A DNA stretch of 64,000 nt, taken from contig CAJBBX010000156.1 of the NCBI GenBank assembly GCA_903951425.1, forward strand, positions 1 through 64,000, written 5' to 3'. The position numbers and the translations under genes are program-made. Position 1 is the stretch's first letter; each line of letters opens with the position of its first letter. The notes beneath the pieces were generated by a model, which was not told the origin of the DNA, searched no databases, and was given only the letters and a program-made list of their open reading frames with translations. The DNA is from an uncultured Chthonomonas sp. (GTDB taxonomy: Bacteria > Armatimonadota > Chthonomonadetes > Chthonomonadales > CAJBBX01). This document shows, in pieces, positions 24,824 through 34,287 of this stretch.

Positions 24824-26938
24824 ATGCCACTCAACGCCCAACCCGGCCAGACCCGCTGGCGCGCAGGCCACAAGCCCGCGGCCGAGCAGATGCAGCGCTC
24901 GCCCCTGGATATCCTGCGAACGCTCCTCTTCGGCAAGCCCATCGCCACGGAGCACCAGGAGCACTCCAAGCTGCCCAAGTACCTGGCGCTGCCGGTCTTC
25001 TCGTCAGACGCCATCTCGTCCACAGCCTACGCCACGCAGGAGATCCTGCTCGTGCTGGGCGCCGCGGGCCTCTGGGCGATGTCCAGCAAGGACCTCTATT
25101 CGCGGCTTGGCATGGGCATCACGTTCGGCATCGTGAGCCTCTTGCTCATCGTGGTCGCATCGTACTACCAGACGGTCTTCGCCTATCCGCAGGGCGGCGG
25201 CTCCTACATCGTCTCCAAGAGCAACCTGGGCATCCTGCCGGGCCTGGTGGCCGCTTCGGCGTTGCTGATCGACTACGTGATGACCGTGGCGGTCTCTATC
25301 AGCTCCGGCGTTCAGAACCTCGTTTCGACGCCCTTCGCGCAGCACCTGGGCCTGCACCACCACGTAGTCCCGGTGTGCGTTATGCTCATCTCCATCGTCA
25401 CCGTCCTGAACATGCGTGGGCTCAAGGAGTCGGGTGCGCTCTTCGCCGGTCCCACCTACCTCTTCATCACGATGGCCGTCCTGATGATCGCCCTGGGCGT
25501 GGCGGGCTCGTTCGGCCTCTACGAACTGAACCTGGGCTCGATCGAGGCGGAGCGCATACGCGCTGAGGCCGCGGGGCTCAAGCAGGCCGCCGGAGGCATC
25601 TCCGGGATGGTGCTCCTGGGAGTGATCCTGCGTGGCTTCGCCAACGGCTGTTCTGCCATGACGGGCACCGAGGCGGTGAGCGACGGCATCCCGGCCTTCC
25701 GCAAGCCGGAGAGCCGCAATGCGTCGATCACCCTGATCTGGATGGCCATCATCCTGGGCTTCCTCTTCCTGGGCATCTCCTACCTGGCCACCCAGTTCCA
25801 TGTGGTCTACGTCCACTACGGCCATGGTCACGGAGCCGCCTCCTCTTCGCCGGTCATCGAGCAGCTCGCGAACATGGTCTTCGGCCAGACCGGCGCCCCC
25901 TGGCGCGTGGCGCTCTACTACACCATGCAGATCAGCACCATGCTGATTCTGGTCCTGGCGGCCAACACGGCGTTCGCCGACTTCCCGAGGCTCAGCTACT
26001 TCCTGTCGCGCGACCGCTACCTGCCCCGGCAACTGGCCAACGTCGGTGACAAGCTGGTATACACCAACGGCATCCTGATGCTGGGCTTTTTCGCCTCGCT
26101 GCTGGTGATCCTCTACCATGGCAGCGTCGACCGGCTGATCCCCCTCTACGCCGTGGGCGTCTTCACGGCCTTCACGCTCTCGCAGTCCGGCATGGTGAAG
26201 CGCTGGCTGACTGAGCGTGGGCCGCGGTGGCGCCTCAAGGCCGCGATCAACGGCTTCGGCGCCATGTGTACCGGGATCGTGATGATCAACGTCCTCATCG
26301 AGAAGTTCCTCGAGGGCGCGTGGATCGTCGTGGTGACGTCCGTCGTGCTGGTCTTCATGTTCCGCGGCATCTGGAACCACTACGAGAGCTGCCGCCGCTG
26401 CCTCTCGCTGGTGAACCGTGAGCCCGACCGCGAGCAGCCGATAAACACGGTCCTGCTGGTCTTGCCGAGCCTCCATCAGGGCGTCTTCCCGGCGCTGAAC
26501 TACGCCAAGAGCCTCTCGCAGGACTGCCGGGCCATCCACATTGAGATCGACCCAGCCGATACTCCCCGCCTCATCCGCGAGTGGGACCAGTACGTGGGGC
26601 CGGACACGCCGCTGGTCATCATGCCCAGTCCGTTCCGGTCGCTGGTGGCCCCGCTGGTGCGCTACGTGCGCGAGGTGAGCAGCGAGCGGCCCAACCACGT
26701 CGTCACCGTCGTCGTGCCGGAGTTTGTGCCGGGCAAGTGGTACCACCGCCTGCTCCACAGCGCCAACGGCCTGCTGGTGAAGCACTACCTGAGCCACCTG
26801 CCGGGTGTCATCGTCAGCAACGTGCGCTACTTCCTTGTGCACGAGCAGGGCAAGGTGGAGACGCCGCCCATGGCCTGCCTTACCCAGCCCAGCGGCGCGC
26901 CGGAGGGCATGCGGCCTGACACGGGCCATGGCGACTGA
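24824..26938 (+). CDS. KimA-like APC-superfamily potassium importer
   Basis: The 704-residue protein carries about 12 hydrophobic helices and a C-terminal cytosolic domain of about 180 residues. The N-terminal signature LPVFSSDAISSTAYATQEIL matches Bacillus subtilis KimA, including the D and Y spaced by seven residues (D62, Y69 here) that are implicated in K+ binding in KimA. Charged or polar kinks follow in YPQGGGSYIVSKSNLG. ATG 24824 is preferred over GTG 24767 because the alternative adds only weak sequence; no strong ribosome site decides it. KimA is normally controlled by c-di-AMP, but I see no ydaO-type riboswitch in the 124-bp leader. Its stop overlaps the hydrolase start by 11 bp. Confidence 0.85.
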   Translation: MPLNAQPGQTRWRAGHKPAAEQMQRSPLDILRTLLFGKPIATEHQEHSKLPKYLALPVFSSDAISSTAYATQEILLVLGAAGLWAMSSKDLYSRLGMGITFGIVSLLLIVVASYYQTVFAYPQGGGSYIVSKSNLGILPGLVAASALLIDYVMTVAVSISSGVQNLVSTPFAQHLGLHHHVVPVCVMLISIVTVLNMRGLKESGALFAGPTYLFITMAVLMIALGVAGSFGLYELNLGSIEAERIRAEAAGLKQAAGGISGMVLLGVILRGFANGCSAMTGTEAVSDGIPAFRKPESRNASITLIWMAIILGFLFLGISYLATQFHVVYVHYGHGHGAASSSPVIEQLANMVFGQTGAPWRVALYYTMQISTMLILVLAANTAFADFPRLSYFLSRDRYLPRQLANVGDKLVYTNGILMLGFFASLLVILYHGSVDRLIPLYAVGVFTAFTLSQSGMVKRWLTERGPRWRLKAAINGFGAMCTGIVMINVLIEKFLEGAWIVVVTSVVLVFMFRGIWNHYESCRRCLSLVNREPDREQPINTVLLVLPSLHQGVFPALNYAKSLSQDCRAIHIEIDPADTPRLIREWDQYVGPDTPLVIMPSPFRSLVAPLVRYVREVSSERPNHVVTVVVPEFVPGKWYHRLLHSANGLLVKHYLSHLPGVIVSNVRYFLVHEQGKVETPPMACLTQPSGAPEGMRPDTGHGD

Positions 26939-27881
26939 GTTGCCCTCCGCCGAGGCCCGCCGCGCCGCCCTGCAGTGTTGCCTGGGCGGCCCCTGGCCCG
27001 CTTCCGGCCCGCTGGACACGGAGGAGCACTGCTCGGAGGCGTGTGACGGCTACACGCTGCGCCGCGTCTCCTACCTTGCCGAGCCGGATGAGCGCGTCCC
27101 CGCCTACCTGCTGATCCCCGATACGGCCACGCCGGACGCGCCCGCGCCGGCCGTCGCAGTCTGGCACCAGCACAACGGTCAGTACGACCTCGGCGGCTCC
27201 GAGCCCGCGGGGCTGTCCGGCGATCCCATGCACCACACCGGCGCGGCCCTGGCGCGCCTCGGCTACGTGGTCCTCTGCCCCGACGCGCTCTGCTTCGGTG
27301 GCCGGCGCGACGAGAAGCTCCATGGCGCTGACTACGAGCGCTTTGAGTTCCTGCGGTACGTGGTCCGCGGCAGGAGCCTGGCATGGAAGTCGATCCTCGA
27401 TATGCGCCGGACCGTGGATCTGCTCTGCGGCCTGCCCGCGGTCGACGCCGACCGCCTGGGCTGCTACGGCCACTCCATGGGCAGCACCCACACGTGGCTC
27501 GTGGGCCCCTGGGAGCCGCGCCTGAAGTGCCTCGTGGGCAACTGCTGCCTGCCCACCTACGCCGCCATCGAGCGGATGCGCCTGCTCCACTGCTTCCCAA
27601 ATTTCGTGCCCGGATGGATGGAGCACGGCGATACGCCGGAGATTGCCGCCCTGACAGCGCCCCGCGCAATGCACCTCAACTTCGGCACGGACGACAGCGG
27701 CAGCCCCATCTCCGAGGTCCGCGAGGCCGTTGAGACCATCGCCGTCCGCTACGCCGAGGCCGGCGCGCCTGACGCCTTCACCTGGTACATCGAGGAGGGC
27801 GCGGGCCACGTCCTCTCCGAGGAGATGTGGCGCCGCACCCGCCAGTGCCTTGCGCACCATCTGGGCGGCAGGGCGGAGTAG
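26928..27881 (+). CDS. Alpha/beta hydrolase (dienelactone hydrolase or acetyl-xylan-esterase-like)
   Basis: The 317-residue protein starts at ATG 26928 inside the last codons of the KimA-like gene. The nucleophile elbow GCYGHSMGS carries S183. An upstream PAPAVAVWHQHNGQYDLGG loop and CPDALCFGGRRD, and a late GAGHVLSE His segment, complete a triad-type fold. The family resembles dienelactone hydrolases and DUF-type esterases linked to carbohydrate operons. There is no signal peptide. The substrate is unknown; removal of acyl groups from sugars is plausible given the neighbours. Confidence 0.75.
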   Translation: MATELPSAEARRAALQCCLGGPWPASGPLDTEEHCSEACDGYTLRRVSYLAEPDERVPAYLLIPDTATPDAPAPAVAVWHQHNGQYDLGGSEPAGLSGDPMHHTGAALARLGYVVLCPDALCFGGRRDEKLHGADYERFEFLRYVVRGRSLAWKSILDMRRTVDLLCGLPAVDADRLGCYGHSMGSTHTWLVGPWEPRLKCLVGNCCLPTYAAIERMRLLHCFPNFVPGWMEHGDTPEIAALTAPRAMHLNFGTDDSGSPISEVREAVETIAVRYAEAGAPDAFTWYIEEGAGHVLSEEMWRRTRQCLAHHLGGRAE

Positions 27882-27900
27882 GCCTCCGGATCTGCCCGCC

Positions 27901-29022
27901 CTACCAGTCCGTGACTGAGCCGTCCTCCAGGTAGAGCTCCGGGTTCGGCCAGCCCCGCTCCATGACCTGCGACTGCAGCGCCTCTTCGTCCAGCTCGATG
28001 CCCAGGCCCGGTCCCGTGGGCAGGTCCACGTAGCCGTCCTTCACCACGAAGGGCTGCTTCAGGACGCCGTCGCCCAGATGGGCGTGCTCCTGCGCCACCA
28101 GATTGGGTATGCAGGCGTCGAGCTGGATGCAAGCCGCCAGCGCCACGGGCCCCAGCGGGCAGTGCGGCGCGATCCCCGCGTAGTAGGCCTCGGCCATCCC
28201 GGCGATGAGCCGACACTCCAGGATCCCGCCCGCGTGTGACAGGTCGGGCTGCAGGATCGAAGCCGCCCGCTTCTCCAGCGCCTCGCGGAACTGCCACTTG
28301 GTGAAGAGCCGCTCGCCCGTGGCGATGGGGATATGCGTCTTGCGCGCCATGTCCGCCAGGACGTCGAGGTTCTGGCACTGCACCGGCTCTTCGATGAACA
28401 TGGGCTGGTAGGGCTCCAGCGCCTTGATCAGCACCATGGCGGTCTGCGGGCTCACGGCGCCGTGGAAGTCGATGGCGATATCGATCTCCTTGCCTACCGC
28501 CTCGCGCATGGCCGCGAAGACCGAGACGGCGCGCTCCACGTAGGCCATATCCTCCACGATGCGCGGCGGACGTCCCCCGGCGATGCCGGTCTTCAGCGAT
28601 CGAAAGCCCTGTGCTACGCGCGCTTTGGCGGCGGCCGCGGCCTCCTCGGGCGTTCCGCCTCCACACCCGGCGTACATCCGGATGCGGTCTCGGGTGGCGC
28701 CTCCCAGCATGGAGTAGACGGGTAGCCCCACGGCCTTGCCTGCCAGGTCCCAGAGGGCCTGCTCCACGCCGGAGAGCGCACTGGTGAGGATGGGACCGCC
28801 GCGGTAGAAGGCGTGGCGATACATGGCCTGCCAGTGGTGGGCCACGCGGGTGGGGTCCTTGCCCACCAGGTAGGGCTCCAGCTCGGCCACCGCTGCCGCG
28901 CAGGTGGCCGCCCGGCCCTCCAGGATGGGCTCCCCGAGGCCGACGAGCCCTTCGTCCGTGTGTACCTTCAGGTAGAGCGACCGCGGCCGCACCATGAACG
29001 TCTCAAGGCGGGTGATCTTCAT
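27901..29022 (-). CDS. Mandelate racemase/enolase-family galactonate dehydratase-like enzyme
   Basis: The 373-residue product starts at ATG 29022 after GGGAGGTG. The opening MKITRLETFMVRPRSLYLKVHTDEGLVG is typical of D-galactonate dehydratase (DgoD). Catalytic elements are SLKTGIAGG, the metal ligands in IAIDFHG, FIEEPV and ATGERL, and the His of PHCPLGP. All are intact. Sugar-acid dehydration would feed a keto-deoxy acid to aldol cleavage, which matches the hydroxyacid dehydrogenase nearby. It is convergent with the hydrolase gene (19 bp gap) and divergent from the large GH2 gene. Confidence 0.88.
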   Translation of the reverse strand: MKITRLETFMVRPRSLYLKVHTDEGLVGLGEPILEGRAATCAAAVAELEPYLVGKDPTRVAHHWQAMYRHAFYRGGPILTSALSGVEQALWDLAGKAVGLPVYSMLGGATRDRIRMYAGCGGGTPEEAAAAAKARVAQGFRSLKTGIAGGRPPRIVEDMAYVERAVSVFAAMREAVGKEIDIAIDFHGAVSPQTAMVLIKALEPYQPMFIEEPVQCQNLDVLADMARKTHIPIATGERLFTKWQFREALEKRAASILQPDLSHAGGILECRLIAGMAEAYYAGIAPHCPLGPVALAACIQLDACIPNLVAQEHAHLGDGVLKQPFVVKDGYVDLPTGPGLGIELDEEALQSQVMERGWPNPELYLEDGSVTDW

Positions 29023-29177
29023 GTACGCACCTCCCATGACGGTTGCCGACGCGCACATGGTACCCAAGGGTGGGGCAGTCGGTGGCCGGCTCGACACGGC
29101 GCCTGCCTCCTTCCGGCAGGTGCCGGGCCATCCCGTGGCGAACCTACTGGGCAACTTGGGCTTGGGGGGCAACGGGT

Positions 29178-32100
29178 ATGCGGGGTTGTGGGCGCAGGGC
29201 GAGGGCGGTAGCCTCATCGGTGGTCTGGGTGGCCGGCCTGCTGTCGGCTGCCGGCGCCGGGGCGCGGCAGGCGGCATCGGTCATCTGGATCGAGGGCGAG
29301 GCCGCCCAGTGCAACGTGAAGCCGAACATCGCGGGCTGGGGGCGCAAGGAGTTCCTCTCCGGCGAGCAGTGGCTCCACGTCTCCATCGACGCCGACAAGG
29401 TGGATAGCCAGACCCCGGTCGGCGGCGTCCTCATGACCTACCCCATTCACCTCGCAACCGCAGGCGCCTACGAGGTCTGGGACCGCATCGGCTTCGAGTT
29501 CGCTCGCACACCCTTCGAGTGGCGCGTCGACAACAGCGCCTGGCAACGTGTCCTCCCCGACCAGCTCACCTGCGACCTGATGGAGTTGGACCTCTGGTGC
29601 GAGGTCGCATGGCTGAAGCTGGGCGATGCCGCCCTGACGGCCGGGAGCCACACGCTGGAGGTGCGCCTGCCCCGCACCGCCGACGCCAAGGGGCAGCGTG
29701 AGCGGATGCTCTACGCCTCGGACGCGATCTGCCTCTCTCCGACCCCGTTCCGGCCCAACGGACGCCTCAAGCCCGGCGAGATGCGCGGCGACGCCCTGGA
29801 CGCCGAGGCCGCCAAACAGACATTCCAGGTTCCCGAGATGGACAAGCAGGGCCGCACCACGGTCGCGATGAAGGGCGCTTGGGAGATCTGCCGCGCCGAT
29901 GAGCAGACGCCCGCACCCGTTGCCGAGCCCATCCGCGATCTGCCCGCCGACCCCGTCTGGACCGGCATTCCGGTGCCCGGCGATAAGAACACGCTGCGCC
30001 CCGACCTGCTCATGGCCCACCGGATCTGGTACCGCACCCGCGTGAACTTGCCGTCCGGCGCGGCCGGCCGCTCCTGCTTCCTCCGCTTCCCGCAGAACAA
30101 CCTGAACACGACCGTGGTGGTGAACGGCATCCCCTGCGGCTTCAACAAGAACCCCTTCGTCCTGTTCGACATCGACGTCACCAAGGCCATCCGGCCGGGC
30201 GTGAACGAAGTGCTGGTGGGCATCCGCGACGCCTGGTACGCCTACTCCTACCCGCCCAGCGACCCGTCGAAGCTCCGCAGACAGTTCAACCTGCCGCCCA
30301 AGTTCCTCGGCGACGGTTTCCAGCGGCTGGCCTATCCGATCTGGAACCATGCCGAGTCGGGCCTGCTGCAGACGCCCGAGTTCTGGGTGGCCGGCCGCGC
30401 CCGCGCAGCCGATGTCTTTGTCCGACCCTCCGTGGCGCGTAAGGAGCTTGCCGCCGACATCACTGTCAGCAATCCCGGCGCCGAGGCCGTGACCGCCCGT
30501 GTGAAGGTCTCGGTGCTGGACCGGGCCACCGGCAAGGTCGCGCTGGAGCTGCCCGGCAAGGAGGCCATGCTCCAGCCCGGCTCCGAGCAGACGCTCACCG
30601 TGGCGGCGCCCTGGGCCGCCCCGAGGCTCTGGTGGCCCGACGCGCCGCACCTCTACCTGCTCCGCGCTGTCGTTGAGACCGACGCCGGTACGCCCGACAT
30701 CTGTGACACGCCGTTCGGCTTCCGCGAGTGGAGCTGGGCGGGCCGTGACTTCCGCCTGAACGGCATCCCCTGGCGCCTCTGGACCGACTGCCACGCCGCC
30801 GCCACGCCCGCCGAGTGGCTCGCCGACCACCGTACCAATGGCCACCGCATGATGCGCTTCTGGGGCACCACCTGGATGGGCATGTCACCGGAGAAGGCTC
30901 TGGACACCTTCGACCAGAACGGCGTCGTTGTTCGCCGCTCCGGGATGCTTGACGGCGAGGCCATCGGCTACATGGCCATCGAGGAGGACGCCGAACTGAA
31001 GAGGCTCGGCGGCTCCGACGTGAAGATGGACCTGATGCGGAACTGGAAGGACCAGCTGGTCGCGCAGGTGCGCGGCGAGCGAAACCACCCCTCCGTGATG
31101 ATCTGGTCCATCGAGAACGAGTGGCTCTATATCAACTGCATCAACCTCTACGGCGGCATGATGGACGCCTTCGAGCGTGAGGTGAAGACCGTTGCCGACG
31201 CCGTGATGGCCGTCGACCCCACCCGCCCGTTGATGACTGACGGCGGCGGCGCGAACAAGGACCAGTCGATGCCGGTCCACGGGAACCACTACGTCTTCGA
31301 TCCGGGGAACGGCCGATACCCAGACCTCGCCTACGAGACCAACGCAAAGGGCGGCGGGCGCGACCGGTGGGTCTGGGACGAGAAGCGCCCGCGCTTCATG
31401 GGCGAGGACTTCTTCGCCACGGGCATCAACCCGTTCGACTACGCCTACTACGGCGGCGAAGAAACCTTCCAGGGCAAGGCGCAGTCGCGGCGGGCGGCGG
31501 GGATCATCTACCGCATGCTCACGGAGGGCTACCGCTGGGTCGGACAGAGCGCCTGGCAATTCTGGATGGGCCAGGGCGACGCCACCGGCCAGTACGTCTC
31601 ACAGGCCGAGCGGGCCGCCTTCTGCCGCGAGTGGAACTGGACCTTCAAGGCCGGATCCACCGTGAAGCGCACCATCGGCGTCTTCAATGACAGCCGCTTC
31701 AGCGACCCGCTCACGTTCACCGCGCAACTGGTCGCGGCGGGCAAGGCGATCTGGCGCACCTCGCGGGTCTGCACTCCGGCGCCAGGCGCGTCGCAACGCT
31801 TCACGATCGATGTGCCCATCCCCGCCTCCTCGGGCCGCAAGGAGTACGCTCTGCTCCTGGCCCTGACCACAGCGGGCAAGGAGGTCTTCCGCGACACCAA
31901 GGCCGTCTCAGCGCTGGGCGCTACCGAGCCGATCGCCCCGCAGCCGGCGGGCGCGGTCGGCGTGTACGATCCCTCCGGCGCGGTTGTCGGCGCACTCACG
32001 GGCCTTGGCGTGAAGTTCACGCGCGTCACCTCGCTGCCGCTGGCGCCTGCCGCCTGCAAGGTTCTCATCATCGGCCCTGACGCGCTCACGGCTGCGGAGG

Positions 32101-34196
32101 CCGCGTCGAGCCGCCTGGCCGCGGCTGTGGCGAGCGGGCGACGTCTCATCGTGCTGGAGCAGAAGCACCCGCTCCGCTATCAGGGCCTGCCCGCCGAGAT
32201 GGAGGCGGCGCAGAACGAGGGCCGCACCGCCTACTTCGAAGACATGACCCATCCCATCGCCGCAGGCCTGAAGCAGAAGGACCTCTGGACGTGGGGCGTC
32301 GACCTGCCCGTCTACCGCGACGCCTACGCCAAGCCGAGCCGGGGCGCCAAGTCGCTCATCCAGTGCCACATGCGGCTGGCCAACACGGCCATGGCCGAGG
32401 CGCCTGTTGGATCAGGCCTTATGCTGCTCTGCCAACTGGCCGTGGGTCGCAACGCCTCCACCAACGCCGTAGCCGGCCGCCTGCTGTCTAACATGCTCCG
32501 CTACGCCCTGGAGTACAAGCTCGAGTACCGTCCCGTGGCGGCCGCCGTGGAGGGCGACAAGCTCTTCGCGGCCGCGCTGGAGAAGATCGGCCTGAAGCAC
32601 ACGAAGGCGCAGGGACCGCTGCAGGCACTGGCGACGCCGGGCGCGAAGATCGCCGTCATCGAGGCCGGCCCGCAGAACCTCAAGGCGTTGGCCGGCGCAC
32701 CGGATGCCGTGCGGCGGTTCACTGCGGCCGGCGGCTGGCTCTTCCTCCACGGCCTCTCCACCGAGGGGCTGGCCGACTACAACAAGGTCGTCGGCGTCGA
32801 CCACATGGTCCGCCCGTTCCGTCAGGAGCGCGTCACCTTCCCGGCCGTGCGCCACCCTCTCACCGCCGGCCTCACCAACAGCGATGTGGTGATGTACAGC
32901 GGCGAGCGCATCTTCGGATGGACCGCCGACGAGTTCGTGGCGTCGGACATCTTCAACGCTTGCGTAGACTACGACGAGGTGGCCCCGTTCGCCAAGTTGC
33001 CCTCCGACTACCACTACAACATGGTCAACGGCATGGTGTCGGCCGACGCATGGAAGTACATCTTCTCCTTCGACCTCACCCGCGACAAGCCCGAGTTCAT
33101 CATGGAGTTCCCCAAGCCGCAGGAGCTTACCGGCATCGAGTGGATCGGCAACGCCTTCTACCACCTCGTCACGCGCCTCGAGCTGAGCGACGGCGTCAAT
33201 ACGGCGGCGCTGGCCGTGAAGCCCGGCAATGAGCCGCAGAGCTTGGAGATCAAGCCCGCGGTCAAGGGGTCGCGCATCACGCTCAAGATCACCGACTGGG
33301 CCAAGGTGAGCACGGGCGCCAACGTGGTGGGAGTCGACAATATCCGCCTGACCGCCAGGCGCTCGCCGGAGTTCCTCGTCCGCGTCCACCCGCTGCTGAA
33401 CAACGGCGGGCTTATGCAGTACGACATGGGCAAGGGCGGGATCGTCCTCTGCAACCTGCTCATCAAGGAGCGCGAGCAGGTCCCGGATAACGCGACCAAG
33501 AAGCTGCGCATCCTCTCCGCGCTGCTCCGGAACCTGCGGGCGCCCTTCTCCGGCTCGGCCACGGTGATCGCCGGCGAGAACCTTGACTACGAGCCCGTCG
33601 ACCTCTCCAAGGCCGCCAACCAGTACAAGGACGCCCGGGCCTGCTTCGGCGACCGCGAGCGGACGCTGGCCGACCTGCCCAACGGCAAGAACACCTTCGC
33701 AGGCGTCCCGTACAACGTCTACAGCTTCGCCACATCTCCTGTGCCGACCATCGTCATGCTGGGCGGCAGTGGGGTGCCGGGCAACCTGCCGGACGCTGTG
33801 CGGGGCATTGCGGTGAACCGCAAGGCTGACGCGCTCTTCTTCCTGCAATCCGCTAGGATCGATCAGGGCCGCGATGACCGTGAGCGCCGCGAGGGCAAGC
33901 GCTACGAGTTCGCGCGCTACGTCGTCCACTACGCCGATGGCCAGACGGCGGCGATTCCGCTCTGTGTGGAGATCGATACAGCCGACTACCGGCAGGATGT
34001 GCCCCAAGCGATGCCCGGCGCACAGCTCGCATGGAGCAAGCCCTTCGCCGGCGGAGGCGGCAGCGCGGTAGCATACAGCAAGCAGTGGAACAATCCCAGG
34101 CCCGACGAGGCCATCGCCTCGGTGGATCTGGAGTACGGCCCCGACCGCCGGGGCGTGCCGGCTCTGCTTGCCCTTACGGTGGCGCGGAGGAGGTAG
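29178..34196 (+). CDS. Large secreted multidomain GH2-family glycosidase
   Basis: The 1672-residue protein starts at ATG 29178 with a signal peptide (RRARAVASSVVWVAGLLSAAGAGA). An N-terminal carbohydrate-binding-like domain is followed by the GH2 jelly roll (MAHRIWYRTRVNLP, VVVNGIPCG), an Ig-like domain and a TIM barrel. The acid/base is E648 in WSIENEW and the probable nucleophile is E743 in FMGEDFF. After about residue 850 come two glutamine-amidotransferase/ThuA-like Rossmann segments (KVLIIGPDALTAAEAASS; KIAVIEAGPQNLKAL), a jelly-roll discoidin-like domain (YIFSFDLTRDKPEFIMEF) and a final beta domain. Its length is well above the usual 600-1100 residues of GH2. The trailing domains may mediate binding or carry a second activity. 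Confidence 0.85.
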   Translation: MRGCGRRARAVASSVVWVAGLLSAAGAGARQAASVIWIEGEAAQCNVKPNIAGWGRKEFLSGEQWLHVSIDADKVDSQTPVGGVLMTYPIHLATAGAYEVWDRIGFEFARTPFEWRVDNSAWQRVLPDQLTCDLMELDLWCEVAWLKLGDAALTAGSHTLEVRLPRTADAKGQRERMLYASDAICLSPTPFRPNGRLKPGEMRGDALDAEAAKQTFQVPEMDKQGRTTVAMKGAWEICRADEQTPAPVAEPIRDLPADPVWTGIPVPGDKNTLRPDLLMAHRIWYRTRVNLPSGAAGRSCFLRFPQNNLNTTVVVNGIPCGFNKNPFVLFDIDVTKAIRPGVNEVLVGIRDAWYAYSYPPSDPSKLRRQFNLPPKFLGDGFQRLAYPIWNHAESGLLQTPEFWVAGRARAADVFVRPSVARKELAADITVSNPGAEAVTARVKVSVLDRATGKVALELPGKEAMLQPGSEQTLTVAAPWAAPRLWWPDAPHLYLLRAVVETDAGTPDICDTPFGFREWSWAGRDFRLNGIPWRLWTDCHAAATPAEWLADHRTNGHRMMRFWGTTWMGMSPEKALDTFDQNGVVVRRSGMLDGEAIGYMAIEEDAELKRLGGSDVKMDLMRNWKDQLVAQVRGERNHPSVMIWSIENEWLYINCINLYGGMMDAFEREVKTVADAVMAVDPTRPLMTDGGGANKDQSMPVHGNHYVFDPGNGRYPDLAYETNAKGGGRDRWVWDEKRPRFMGEDFFATGINPFDYAYYGGEETFQGKAQSRRAAGIIYRMLTEGYRWVGQSAWQFWMGQGDATGQYVSQAERAAFCREWNWTFKAGSTVKRTIGVFNDSRFSDPLTFTAQLVAAGKAIWRTSRVCTPAPGASQRFTIDVPIPASSGRKEYALLLALTTAGKEVFRDTKAVSALGATEPIAPQPAGAVGVYDPSGAVVGALTGLGVKFTRVTSLPLAPAACKVLIIGPDALTAAEAASSRLAAAVASGRRLIVLEQKHPLRYQGLPAEMEAAQNEGRTAYFEDMTHPIAAGLKQKDLWTWGVDLPVYRDAYAKPSRGAKSLIQCHMRLANTAMAEAPVGSGLMLLCQLAVGRNASTNAVAGRLLSNMLRYALEYKLEYRPVAAAVEGDKLFAAALEKIGLKHTKAQGPLQALATPGAKIAVIEAGPQNLKALAGAPDAVRRFTAAGGWLFLHGLSTEGLADYNKVVGVDHMVRPFRQERVTFPAVRHPLTAGLTNSDVVMYSGERIFGWTADEFVASDIFNACVDYDEVAPFAKLPSDYHYNMVNGMVSADAWKYIFSFDLTRDKPEFIMEFPKPQELTGIEWIGNAFYHLVTRLELSDGVNTAALAVKPGNEPQSLEIKPAVKGSRITLKITDWAKVSTGANVVGVDNIRLTARRSPEFLVRVHPLLNNGGLMQYDMGKGGIVLCNLLIKEREQVPDNATKKLRILSALLRNLRAPFSGSATVIAGENLDYEPVDLSKAANQYKDARACFGDRERTLADLPNGKNTFAGVPYNVYSFATSPVPTIVMLGGSGVPGNLPDAVRGIAVNRKADALFFLQSARIDQGRDDRERREGKRYEFARYVVHYADGQTAAIPLCVEIDTADYRQDVPQAMPGAQLAWSKPFAGGGGSAVAYSKQWNNPRPDEAIASVDLEYGPDRRGVPALLALTVARRR

Positions 34197-34225
34197 GCGG
34201 GGCCAAGGGGCGCCCTGCGCACCCC

Positions 34226-34254
34226 TTGACCACCGTCACCTCCTCGGCTATACT
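34226..34254 (+). promoter_or_regulatory. Sigma-70-type promoter of the small PH-domain membrane protein gene
   Basis: TTGACC (34226-34231) and TATACT (34249-34254) are separated by exactly 17 bases. Each matches its consensus at five of six positions. Transcription would start near 34261, with a 27-nt leader, GGAGG and ATG 34288. This is the best promoter match I found in the window. Confidence 0.65.
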
Positions 34255-34287
34255 CCGCCACAGGCCGAATGCGGCAGGAGGTGCGAC

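Noticed and set aside
25004-27019. 671-codon minus-strand ORF opposite the KimA-like gene
   Set aside because: Antisense shadow; the plus strand encodes a full permease with matching motifs, and the shadow is His/Asp/Gly-rich low complexity.
29214-34007. Several long minus-strand ORFs opposite the large GH2 gene (543 and 531 codons)
   Set aside because: Stop-poor antisense frames caused by high GC; no domain or ribosome site supports them.
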